A stretch of DNA of 64,000 nt from CAITSH01 sp945892985 (GTDB lineage Bacteria > Pseudomonadota > Gammaproteobacteria > Burkholderiales > SG8-39). Positions within the stretch are counted from its first letter, which is position 1; the number at the start of each line of letters is the position of its first letter. This document shows, piece by piece, positions 17,401 to 24,043 of this stretch. Below the pieces are notes generated by a model that made no database searches, was not told the DNA's origin, and saw only the letters and a list, made by a program, of their open reading frames with translations. Position numbers and translations under genes: made by a program. The DNA is taken from positions 48,432 to 112,431 of the forward strand of contig CAMDDU010000009.1 of assembly GCA_945892985.1 (NCBI GenBank). Direction: 5' to 3'.

Positions 17401-17681
17401 GACAGCCTGCCATAGCCGGCACGGTCGGTGGCGAGCAACACCAGGCGCGGCCCGTCGGCCAGCCTGATTTCGCTGCCGACGATGAGATGCAGGCCGGTCT
17501 CCTTGGCGGCGACATGCGCGCGCACGATGCCGGCAAGAGAGCACTCGTCGGTGATGGCCAGCGCCGCATAGCCGAGCGCGGCGGCGCGCTCGATCAGTTC
17601 GGCGGCGTGCGAGGCCCCGCGCAGGAAGGTGAAATTCGACAGGCAGTGCAACTCCGCATAGGCGGGCAAGGCGGAATACAT
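14472..17681 (-). CDS. dnaE2: Error-prone DNA polymerase III alpha subunit DnaE2 (ImuC)
   Basis: A 1069-residue C-family polymerase. The N-terminal PHP domain starts YAELHCLSNFTFLRGASHAAE; the palm has the catalytic motif PDIDVDFEHERREE at about residue 371; an OB-fold near the C-terminus (RSIRACGIVTSRQRPGT...VFVTLEDETG) is followed by a tail. The length (about 1050-1100) and absence of the long tau-binding tail identify DnaE2 rather than replicative DnaE. It does the nucleotide insertion in SOS-induced translesion mutagenesis together with ImuA and ImuB, both encoded just upstream in the same direction. A 360-nt repeat-filled gap separates it from imuB. Confidence 0.96.
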   Translation of the reverse strand: MYSALPAYAELHCLSNFTFLRGASHAAELIERAAALGYAALAITDECSLAGIVRAHVAAKETGLHLIVGSEIRLADGPRLVLLATDRAGYGRLSSLITLGRRREKKGGYRLLRADIAGGVPGCLALLVPDDNTDTAVLGWFAQCFKGRGWIAVELHKGADDRARLAALRVLADESGLPLVAAGGVLMHQRSRQPLQDVLTAIRLRTPVARCGRQLQPNAERHLRQRMHLAQAYPPELLAATLDIAAQCSFSLDTLKYEYPRELVPAGETPAGHLRKLTLRGLEKRFPQGVPDKVGALIEHELALIAELGYEPFFLTVEDIVSFARGAGILCQGRGSAANSAVCYALGITSVDPARMSMLFERFISRERNEPPDIDVDFEHERREEVIQYIYKKYSRERAALAATVICYRPKSALRDAGKALGLEADQVERLSRSIAWWDDRKDLGARFREAGFDPESPLMRRLSLIADALMGFPRHLSQHVGGFVISRGPLSELVPVENAAMADRSVIEWDKDDLDALGLLKVDVLALGMLTAMRRTFDLVSQRRGLAFGMDDVPAEDKATYAMLQRADSVGVFQVESRAQMSMLPRLKPEKFYDLVIEVALVRPGPIQGGMVHPYLRRRQGLEPVVYPSAAVKGVLERTLGVPIFQEQVMQLAVVAAGFSPGEADHLRRSMAAWKRKGGLAHLESRLIGGMLECGYQPEFAQAIYQQILGFGNYGFPESHSASFALLAYVSAWLKCHEPAAFLAALLNSQPMGFYQPAQLLQDARRHGVEARAIDVQASVYACTLEAAGEGVAVRLGLLMVKGLSASGGARIVDARGGGGFTTVADVAERAQLDVRDMKALAAAGALAALSEHRRRAYWDVAGLRIKAARGGAKTGTGSVDNADAVASADTDDVADAMGQIREGPPTQTQTDLFFGEAVSEAAPVLVAPTEGADIVADYKSTGFSLGRHPLALLRRRLGELRFSTAAQIGALPQGRSIRACGIVTSRQRPGTASGVVFVTLEDETGCVNVVVWKDIGARQRSELLGSSLMGVEGVIEREQGVVHLIARRLFDHSRMLGRLNTESRDFH

Positions 17682-17760
17682 GGGCGGGTTTGGCTACTCA
17701 GTCAGCAAAGCGACCTGCAGTCACCTTTTAAAATTCGTGGTCGTTGCTGTCATTGCTTGT

Positions 17761-18060
17761 CATTAGTTGCCATTAGTTGTCATTGCGAGCGCAGCGAAGC
17801 AATCTCATCGCGCTTGTGACTGCCGTCGCAATGCCACGAGATTGCCGCGTCGGCTTCGCCTCCTCGCAATGACAGCAGTAAAGGGTTATCACGAAAACAA
17901 TCCGTGCAAATATTAGTTGTCATTAGTTGTCATTGCGAGCGTAGCGAAGCAATCTCATCGCGCTTGTGACTGCCGTCGCAATGCCGCGAGATTGCCGCGT
18001 CGGCTTCGCCTCCTCGCAATGACAGCAGTAAAGGGTTCTCACGCAAACAGCCCGTGCAAA
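17761..18060. repeat. 150-bp tandem duplication carrying a GTCATTGCGAG palindrome and the imuB 3' end
   Basis: Positions 17761-17910 and 17911-18060 are two head-to-tail copies of one 150-bp unit with about eight mismatches counted by eye. Each unit contains a REP-like inverted repeat (GTCATTGCGAGCG...CTCGCAATGAC) and, at its end, the last seven codons plus stop of imuB (TATTTGCACGG then CTGTTTGCGTGA on the minus strand). Only the right-hand copy is joined to the imuB reading frame. A third, diverged copy of the palindrome is at 55048-55124. Confidence 0.9.
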
Positions 18061-19574
18061 TACCAACGTCCGGCCGGCTGGCGTTCACGGTAAATCCACA
18101 CATAAGACAGCGCCTGGGTGCGCGCGACAAAATAATCGCGCTTGATGCCCGCATCCTCCCACCAGCCTGACTCAATACGCTCGGGGCCAGCGATGAGTGC
18201 GAGCGGCCCTTCGTGCTGGGGTGCGGCACCCAGCTCGGGCAGCGGCCGTGGTTCGGGCAGCAACCACAGCGGGCGGTCGCCCAGCTTGGGAATGTGCACC
18301 AGCGATTTGGCCCCGTGGTCAAGATCGCTGCTGACACCAACGCCAACGCCAACGCCACCACCACCCGCACCACCTCCAAGACCACCACCCAAACCCGCAT
18401 TCACCTTCACGTTCGCGCCACCAATGCTGGCGCGCTCGGGGCGGTGTTCGGACGCGAGCGCCAGCCCGGTCACCTTGTCGCCGCCGAGGCGCGCGCGCAA
18501 ACGTTCAATCAGGCGCGGCCAGTCGGCCTTGTCCGCGCCGCCGCCAGGGCCGGCAAACAAGCCCTGCGACTCGCCCGACAGCGGCTGGATGTCATTGGCC
18601 TCAAGCCGCATGGCACGCACCGGTTCGGGCAGGTCGGTGGCGGCAAGGCGCTCGCGCAGGAGCAGCGTGAAATGCTCGGCGTCGCGCGAAGGCGAAACAA
18701 GGCCGATCTGGATTTCGGTGGCGCGCTCGCGGTGTGCCAGGCGCAGGCTGAAGCGCTGCACGCCGCTGGCGCGCGCCTGCAAAAATCCGCCCAGCTGCAG
18801 CAGCAGGCGGCGCGCGGCGAACACCAGCGCCTCGGCCTGGCTCACCTCGGCCGGCAGTTCGATGTTGGCGGCGAAACACTCCGGCGGCACCACCCAGATG
18901 CGCGGATCGGCGAGGCTACCGAGCGCCTGGTCGAGGCGCTCGCACAGCGCATGGCCGAAACGCTGCGTCAGCCCGGCGCGCGGCTGGGCTAGCAGCACAC
19001 CGATGGTGGCAATGCCCATTTTCTCCAGCGCGGCCAGCCATTCGCCCTGCGGATCAACCAGCGCCACGGGCAGCCTGGCGAGCACCGTTTCCAACGCGAT
19101 GCTCTCGTCGGGGACGCCATCGTAGTCGTGCGGCGCGCCACTGCGCGCCAGCCAGCTTGCGGCGAGCGGCGTGCGCGCGCAGGCGATCCTGGCGCTGTAA
19201 TGCATTTCACCCAGGCCGGCGCGCAGGGCGGCGAGCATGGGTGCGAGCCCCTTGAACAGCGTCAGGCTGGCCGACACCTCGAGCAGCACGGCATCGGGAA
19301 ACTCCAGCGCGACATTGGGCGTGAACTGCCCGCACCAGGCGGCGAGCGCGAGCAGCGCCTCGGTCTCGCCCGCGACGTCGCGTGATTTCACACGCAGCCG
19401 CGGCGCGATGGCGCTGGCGGCGGCCACACTCATGCCCGGCCGCACACCGCACGCCAGCGCTTTTTTGTCGCAGGCGGCGATGTAGCGCCCCTGTGCGACG
19501 GCAAAGGGCTCAGGCGTGGGTGAGACGAACAGTTCGAGCGGCAGGCGCGGCAGGTGACAGGCGATCCAGAGCAT
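18039..19574 (-). CDS. imuB: Y-family polymerase-like protein ImuB
   Basis: A 511-residue DinB-like protein. It opens MLWIACHLPRLPLELF as ImuB proteins do; the palm region lacks the acidic catalytic residues of active Y-family polymerases, and the little-finger and long C-terminal extension are present (WGGANVKV..., ending GRWYLHGLFA). ImuB does not polymerise but links DnaE2 to the beta clamp. A Gly/Val-rich low-complexity stretch encoded by 18335-18405 (GGLGGGAGGGGVGVGVGV) is an unusual insert. The start overlaps the imuA end by 65 nt in another frame. The last codons are duplicated in the downstream tandem repeat. Confidence 0.94.
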   Translation of the reverse strand: MLWIACHLPRLPLELFVSPTPEPFAVAQGRYIAACDKKALACGVRPGMSVAAASAIAPRLRVKSRDVAGETEALLALAAWCGQFTPNVALEFPDAVLLEVSASLTLFKGLAPMLAALRAGLGEMHYSARIACARTPLAASWLARSGAPHDYDGVPDESIALETVLARLPVALVDPQGEWLAALEKMGIATIGVLLAQPRAGLTQRFGHALCERLDQALGSLADPRIWVVPPECFAANIELPAEVSQAEALVFAARRLLLQLGGFLQARASGVQRFSLRLAHRERATEIQIGLVSPSRDAEHFTLLLRERLAATDLPEPVRAMRLEANDIQPLSGESQGLFAGPGGGADKADWPRLIERLRARLGGDKVTGLALASEHRPERASIGGANVKVNAGLGGGLGGGAGGGGVGVGVGVSSDLDHGAKSLVHIPKLGDRPLWLLPEPRPLPELGAAPQHEGPLALIAGPERIESGWWEDAGIKRDYFVARTQALSYVWIYRERQPAGRWYLHGLFA

Positions 19575-20277
19575 GGCGGCTTCGTTGTTGCGCGTGAACG
19601 GCGCTGTGGGTTGAACTAAAAGGCGTGGCGAGCGCCGGGATGAGCACGGGCCGGGTCAGCGGCCCGCCGCGGCGCTTGAAGATGCGCACCGCCAAGCCGC
19701 CCGCGTCTGTGTCCAGCGACAGCCGCAATGGCGCCGGCGAGGACTCGTTTGCCGCAGCAGGGCGGCGAAACACAAAACTCGCGGCATGACCGCCCTCGGC
19801 CGCCACCTGCAGACGCCGCAGGTCGGTGAAATGCGCAGTAAAACGCGCGGCATGGCGCGCAGCATGGCGAGGCTGGTCAAGCCAGCACAGCACCGCGCCA
19901 CAGGTGTTGGCACGCAGCGCCTGCTCGGCCGCCCACAACGCGTCGCGGACATCGGCGGTGCGCACAATCACCACGCGCGACAAAGCGATGCCGGCGGCGG
20001 CCAGCGCCGGCGCGTAAGGCAGGTAGGGTGGCGCAATCCAGACGAGGCTGCGACCCTGGGCGGACAAGCGCGCCAACGCGGGCCCGAGAATGCGCAGCTC
20101 GCCTATGCCCTCGTGGGCGGGCAGAATTTCGGTGAGAGCACCGACAGGCCAGCCGCCACCGGGCAACTGGGCGTCAAGCGTGGCAAAGCCGCTGGCAAGG
20201 CCGGCTTCGCCGGCGGCACAGACCGATGTGCCGCGCCAGACGCGGCCAGTCTGCAAAATGGTGGCAAGTGAAGTCAT
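19510..20277 (-). CDS. imuA: SOS mutagenesis protein ImuA
   Basis: A 255-residue RecA/SulA-like protein. MTSLATILQTGRVWRGTS is followed by LPGGGWPVGALTEILPAHEGIGELRILGPALARL, the degenerate RecA-core N-terminus of ImuA, then SLVWIAPPYLPYAPAL. ImuA binds ImuB and RecA and is needed for DnaE2-dependent mutagenesis. ATG 20277 is chosen over ATGs at 20304 and 20292 because the family starts at the MTSL-like residue; all give the same frame. The predicted promoter at 20400-20428 holds a perfect palindrome. Confidence 0.9.
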   Translation of the reverse strand: MTSLATILQTGRVWRGTSVCAAGEAGLASGFATLDAQLPGGGWPVGALTEILPAHEGIGELRILGPALARLSAQGRSLVWIAPPYLPYAPALAAAGIALSRVVIVRTADVRDALWAAEQALRANTCGAVLCWLDQPRHAARHAARFTAHFTDLRRLQVAAEGGHAASFVFRRPAAANESSPAPLRLSLDTDAGGLAVRIFKRRGGPLTRPVLIPALATPFSSTHSAVHAQQRSRHALDRLSPAAPAARTVRLTHA

Positions 20278-20399
20278 AGTCGTGCATGGCATCGTGCAGG
20301 GCAATCGGCAAAGGCTGCGAACAGCGGCCGGCGCAGGAGCAGCAGTTGGCTGAAAACTCCGGAAAAAGCGTCGGGGAAAGCGCTGGCAGGCATACGGAC

Positions 20400-20428
20400 A
20401 GACTACCGAACGATCGTTCGGTAGTCAA
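20400..20428 (-). promoter_or_regulatory. imuA promoter with 26-bp perfect palindromic operator
   Basis: On the minus strand a TTGACT box (20428-20423) and a TAGTCT box (20405-20400) are exactly 17 nt apart. The 26 bases 20401-20426 form a perfect palindrome (GACTACCGAACGA mirrored by TCGTTCGGTAGTC) that covers the spacer and parts of both boxes. A repressor bound here would block RNA polymerase. The core CGAAC-N4-GTTCG matches both the LexA box of Gram-positive bacteria and many TetR-family operators. No CTGT-N8-ACAG box of the enterobacterial LexA type was seen near imuA. Confidence 0.75.
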
Positions 20429-20485
20429 ATCTAAACTATCCAAGCTTGAAACACACCGGCAGGCGCACTCTCCCCACGGGGGCTG

Positions 20486-20520
20486 CGGCTGGAGAGCCGC
20501 ACCAGGCGGGCATTTCCAGG
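20486..20520 (+). repeat. 35-nt dispersed GGCTGGA element, copy 3
   Basis: It reads CGGCTGGAGAGCCGCACCAG then GCGGGCATTTCCAGG and is followed by a hairpin around GGAACCCGGTTCC. It sits between the imuA promoter and the 3' end of the methyltransferase gene and is the least degenerate of the five copies. Confidence 0.75.
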
Positions 20521-20578
20521 CTGGAACCCGGTTCCTGGAGCCGCTTTTCAGCCACAGCCCAGGTGTACTGACCGGTTC

Positions 20579-21622
20579 CTAACTGAGATGGGAGAGGTGC
20601 AGGAAGTGCGCGTCGGCCGGGTCGGTGACCGGCGCGGGGTCCGGCGCGGCCACCACCGCCGCATGCAAATCAAGGCCGCTGCCGTCGGCACGCCAGAACG
20701 CCGCATCCGGCTCCTTTTTATAGCGTATCCCCGAGCGCGGCTGCTGCGCCGCGCGCTGCCAGTCTGTAAGACCTGTCATTTCCCAGGAGTCATGAATCGC
20801 CCTGCCCATCCAGGTCTCCCCACCTACCGGCAACACCGCATCATGGGCACGGCACACCACCGACAGGTAGCCTGAATTGACATCGGCGACATAACGCACG
20901 TCGGAGCGGATCAAGCGGTGGGGGTAATAGGCGAAGTCCACCGGCTGAAGCTTCAGGAAGCGCAGCATGTAATCGAAGTACTTCACCGACAGGTACCAGA
21001 AGGTATTGGTCTCCTCCTGCAACCTGCCGCCGTCGTTGAACTCCATCAGGTGGCGGTCGGAGATGACGACGTTGGTCGAGATGATCATCAGTCCGTTGCG
21101 TTTTAGAAGCGGGCGCACACCCAGTAGCACGTGCATGGGCGAGACGACGTGATAGAGCAGGCCCGAGCAATTAATGAGGTCAAAGCTCTCGCCGGCTAAT
21201 TTATCGTAAAGGTCGTACATCAGCCCGACCGAACGAAAATCGAAATCGACGCCGTGGTAGTGCCTGACCGCATCGATTTTTTCAAGGCAATGCTCGCTCG
21301 CGTCAACGGCGAGCACACGCGATGCGCCGCCGCGGCACATCAGCACCGGCATCAGGCCCTCCATGGTGCCCATGTCCAGGCAGGCCGCGCCGGCGAGGTC
21401 GATCCTGCGCATCATCTGCCGCGGCAGCATGGGCAGGTCGGCGGGGAAAAGCCCCTTCATGCCCATGCCTTCGAGCAACTCGACACCGTAATACCAGCCC
21501 TGCTGCATCAGCCTGTCGTCCTGAAGTTCGATGGCGGTGGTCGGATAAGTGCGCGGCGCCTGGCGCATCGGTGCAGGCGCACGCGCGGTGATCTGTCCGA
21601 GCAATCGTGAAAACAAGGACAT
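20579..21622 (-). CDS. Class I SAM-dependent methyltransferase
   Basis: A 347-residue protein with motif I in ACLDMGTMEGLMPVLMCRGG at about residues 87-105, motif II in VLAVDASEHC and motif IV in FDLINCSGLLYHV. The segment after the core (ISDRHLMEFNDGGRLQEETNTFWYLS) is extended, as in CmoB-like and natural-product methyltransferases; the substrate cannot be predicted. The ATG at 21622 (MSLFSRLLGQ) is chosen because residues upstream of it are non-family and no ribosome binding site supports a longer form. Orientation is the same as imuA, but the gene is separated by repeats and the imuA promoter. Confidence 0.83.
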   Translation of the reverse strand: MSLFSRLLGQITARAPAPMRQAPRTYPTTAIELQDDRLMQQGWYYGVELLEGMGMKGLFPADLPMLPRQMMRRIDLAGAACLDMGTMEGLMPVLMCRGGASRVLAVDASEHCLEKIDAVRHYHGVDFDFRSVGLMYDLYDKLAGESFDLINCSGLLYHVVSPMHVLLGVRPLLKRNGLMIISTNVVISDRHLMEFNDGGRLQEETNTFWYLSVKYFDYMLRFLKLQPVDFAYYPHRLIRSDVRYVADVNSGYLSVVCRAHDAVLPVGGETWMGRAIHDSWEMTGLTDWQRAAQQPRSGIRYKKEPDAAFWRADGSGLDLHAAVVAAPDPAPVTDPADAHFLHLSHLS

Positions 21623-21705
21623 GGCAACCCCACAAAGAACGATGCGCCGATTGTAACTTTTCCCCGCACCGGTCAAGTTTGCGTTTGCATCTATACTGGC
21701 CATTA

Positions 21706-21742
21706 CTGGTACAAGGCTGGTACAGGGCTGGTACAAGGCTGG
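21706..21742. repeat. 11-nt tandem repeat (CTGGTACAAGG)3
   Basis: Three head-to-tail copies, CTGGTACAAGG, CTGGTACAGGG and CTGGTACAAGG, plus a partial fourth, lie in the gap between the divergent methyltransferase and small-protein genes. The 11-nt period matches one DNA helical turn, so all copies face the same side of the helix. Confidence 0.85.
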
Positions 21743-21814
21743 CGGAGTAACACCGGTTGCCTAAGATCCGCCGTTAAGGTTAGCCGTAACTGCCCGCCCC
21801 TCACAGGAGCAAAA

Positions 21815-22081
21815 ATGAGCGACGAAACGATCAAGGTCAAGATCACCGACACCGGCAAGTCCATGGATGTGGTGGTATTCGAGAAACGCGCCGAGCTGAT
21901 CCAGGTGGTGCTCGGGACCGGCGTGCACAGCGTCAAGTGCGACCTCAAGCCGACACGCAACAACCTGTCCTACGCCGGCAGCGCCATGGGCCGCGAACTG
22001 GTCTACGAGCGCACGCGCGAGCAGGTGCAGGCCGATCTCGACAAGCTCAATCCGCACCTGCGCAATTCCAGGGGACGTTAA
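21815..22081 (+). CDS. Small conserved hypothetical protein
   Basis: An 88-residue soluble protein, MSDETIKVKITDTGKSMDVV at the N-terminus, then VVLGTGVHSVKCDLKPTRNN and a basic tail (HLRNSRGR). It has no signal peptide and no known motif that I can name; similar small proteins are annotated only as hypothetical in Burkholderiales, from memory. A CACAGGAG ribosome binding site precedes the ATG. It may be co-transcribed with the aldolase-like gene 90 nt downstream. A small nucleic-acid-binding or regulatory protein is possible, but this is a guess. Confidence 0.75.
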   Translation: MSDETIKVKITDTGKSMDVVVFEKRAELIQVVLGTGVHSVKCDLKPTRNNLSYAGSAMGRELVYERTREQVQADLDKLNPHLRNSRGR

Positions 22082-22171
22082 AGCCCTCCCCCGGCCGGGG
22101 TGGCGGGCGCCCCAAGTGGGCGGCCTTGCTAAAATCGGCCCGATAAAACCACAAAGCAGAAAACCCCGACC

Positions 22172-23314
22172 ATGCCCGGCAACACCAGCCCCTATGCCTT
22201 AGAAACCCCGGCACTGCTGCTCGACACGGCACGCATGGAGCGCAACATCGCGCGCATGAAGACGCAGTTGTCGCGCCTTGGTGTGGCGTTCCGCCCGCAC
22301 GTCAAGACCAATAAGTGCATTGAAGTGGCGCGCCGGCTGATGAACACGCCAGAGGGCCCCATCACCGTCTCGACGCTGCACGAGGCCGAATACTTCGCCG
22401 CGAACGGCGTGCACGACATGCTCTACGCCGTGGCCATTGCGCCGGGCAAACTGGCGCATGTGGCGGCCCTGCTCGCCAGGGGCGTGCGCATCACCCTCAT
22501 TCTCGACAGCATCGAGGCGGCGCAACACCTTGCCGACTTCGCGCACAGTTCCGGGCAAAGCTTTGCCGCGATGATAGAAATCGACTGCGACGGGCACCGC
22601 TCCGGACTCGCCCCCGGCGCCGCCGAACTGCTGCCGCTGGGCCGCTTCATGCATGCGCAAGGCATCACCCTCGCCGGGGTCATGACCCATGCCGGCAGCT
22701 CCTACCATTGCGTTGGCACCGAAGCCATCCGGGCCATGGCCGAACAGGAGCACCTGGCGGTGGTCACCGCCGCAGGCGCACTGCGCGCCGCCGGCCTGCC
22801 CTGCCCCGCGGTCAGCGTCGGCTCCACGCCAACCGCGTTGTTCGCGCAGTCACTCGAAGGGGTCACCGAGGTGCGTGCCGGCGTGTTCGTGTTCTTTGAC
22901 CTGGTCATGGCCGGGCTGGGCGTGTGCGGCACGGACGACATCGCCTTGTCCGTGCTCACCACCGTCATCGGCCACCAGCGCGAAAAAGGCTGGACCATCG
23001 TCGATGCCGGCTGGATGGCCATGTCACGCGATCGGGGCACCGCGGCGCAGGTACTCGACCAGGGCTACGGCCTGGTCTGCGACGCGCAAGGCCGCGTACT
23101 CGACGGCTACATCGTGGCCCAGGCCAACCAGGAGCACGGCATCATCGCCCACCGCTCCGGCGACCCGGCCAAAGCCCTCGCCCTTGCGGTGGGCACGCAA
23201 CTGCGCATCCTGCCCAACCACGCCTGCGCCACCGGCGCACAATATCCCCGGTACACCGTGCTCAATGCAGCTGGCGACATCACCGCGACATGGGCGCGCA
23301 GCAACGGCTGGTAG
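22172..23314 (+). CDS. D-threonine aldolase / DSD1-like PLP enzyme (alanine-racemase fold)
   Basis: A 380-residue fold-type III PLP protein. The Schiff-base Lys is in FRPHVKTNK at about residue 47, SVGSTPTAL is the phosphate-binding stretch, and the C-terminal LPNHACATGAQY supplies the His/Cys zinc ligands of D-threonine aldolase and D-serine dehydratase. Such enzymes cleave or dehydrate D-3-hydroxy-amino acids. The ATG at 22172 follows a weak AGCAGAA sequence. A terminator-like hairpin at 23487-23527 lies downstream. Which D-amino acid is used cannot be told from sequence. Confidence 0.88.
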   Translation: MPGNTSPYALETPALLLDTARMERNIARMKTQLSRLGVAFRPHVKTNKCIEVARRLMNTPEGPITVSTLHEAEYFAANGVHDMLYAVAIAPGKLAHVAALLARGVRITLILDSIEAAQHLADFAHSSGQSFAAMIEIDCDGHRSGLAPGAAELLPLGRFMHAQGITLAGVMTHAGSSYHCVGTEAIRAMAEQEHLAVVTAAGALRAAGLPCPAVSVGSTPTALFAQSLEGVTEVRAGVFVFFDLVMAGLGVCGTDDIALSVLTTVIGHQREKGWTIVDAGWMAMSRDRGTAAQVLDQGYGLVCDAQGRVLDGYIVAQANQEHGIIAHRSGDPAKALALAVGTQLRILPNHACATGAQYPRYTVLNAAGDITATWARSNGW

Positions 23315-23380
23315 GGGAATTATGTCGGCGTTTTGCATTGAGGCGTCACTGACCAGCCAGTCGGCAGCTGGCACGCCCGC

Positions 23381-23461
23381 CGCAAGGACCATAAGGGCCA
23401 TAAGGGCCACAAGGAACATAAGAACCACAAGAGCCACAAGGATCACAAGAACCACAAGGCA
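23381..23461. repeat. 9-nt tandem repeat, nine units (CACAAGRRC-like)
   Basis: Nine 9-nt units, such as CATAAGGGC, CACAAGGAA and CACAAGAAC, follow one another with no gap. In one plus frame they would encode (His-Lys-X)n with X = Asp, Gly, Glu, Asn or Ser, but that frame has no start codon after its upstream stop and runs on antisense through the next gene, so a coding role today is unlikely. The repeat may be the relic of a gene for a His/Lys-rich tail. Confidence 0.85.
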
Positions 23462-23486
23462 ACGCGGCATATCGCCGCGACGCAAC

Positions 23487-23527
23487 CGCCGCCCTTGGGT
23501 TTAAACCTTGGGCGGCGTTTTATTTGC
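23487..23527 (+). terminator. Hairpin terminator between convergent genes
   Basis: An 8-bp GC stem (CGCCGCCC / GGGCGGCG) with a TTGGGTTTAAACCTT loop is followed by TTTTATTT. It lies 3' of the aldolase-like gene and the 9-nt repeat and overlaps the stop codon of the minus-strand receiver gene. It mainly fits plus-strand termination; a read in the other direction lacks a T-run. Confidence 0.8.
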
Positions 23528-23890
23528 CCCGCGCAAAGCGGCCAGGATCGTCTTCAGCAACTCCTCCCGGGATACCGGCTTGGTCAGGTAATAGGCGGCC
23601 CCGAGTTGCATCCCCTTGAGGTAATTGTCGTCATCCACCCGCCCGGTAAGCAGAATGACGGGCACCTGGCTGGTGGTCTCGTCGCGGCGCAACACATCCA
23701 GCAGCTCCAGCCCGTCCATATAGGGCAGGGAAATATCCGTCAGGATCAGATCGGGAACTTCCTCAAGAATGGCCCGAATTCCCTCGGCGGCGTCGGCGGC
23801 CGCGCGCACAGCGTAACCCTCAGAACTCAAATGCATCTTGAGCGTTTCACGCAAGGAAGCGTCGTCTTCAATCAATACTATCGAAGCCAT
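23501..23890 (-). CDS. Stand-alone CheY-like response regulator receiver
   Basis: A 129-residue single-domain receiver with all catalytic residues: acidic pocket E8-D9-D10, phospho-acceptor D52 in LILTDISLP, Thr in VILLTG and Lys in YYLTKPVS. No output domain is attached, and no histidine kinase is in the window, so its partner is elsewhere. The stop codon lies inside the hairpin loop of the terminator at 23487-23527, so the 3' end is tight. It may be a phosphorelay intermediate or a protein-interaction regulator. Confidence 0.93.
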   Translation of the reverse strand: MASIVLIEDDASLRETLKMHLSSEGYAVRAAADAAEGIRAILEEVPDLILTDISLPYMDGLELLDVLRRDETTSQVPVILLTGRVDDDNYLKGMQLGAAYYLTKPVSREELLKTILAALRGANKTPPKV

Positions 23891-24043
23891 TGATGCTGTT
23901 TCACCCTGGGATGGATTGTTGATATGAATACATTCGAAGCTGCGCTACAAATCAGAGCGCCCAATGCCCGCCATATTAGCCGATTGCCCGGCAGCGTCAA
24001 TCAAGCGCGACAAGCCCTGCGGGCGCTGTGTCAGCCGGCAGAC

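Noticed and set aside
20278..20578. Enterobacterial-type LexA box (CTGT-N8-ACAG) upstream of imuA
   Set aside because: A CTGT occurs near the -10 but no ACAG lies at the right distance.
23381..23461. CRISPR array
   Set aside because: Units of 9 nt without spacers do not make a CRISPR; no cas genes are near.
23334..23893. A protein made from the (His-Lys-X)n frame
   Set aside because: The frame has no start codon after its upstream stop and continues antisense through the receiver gene.
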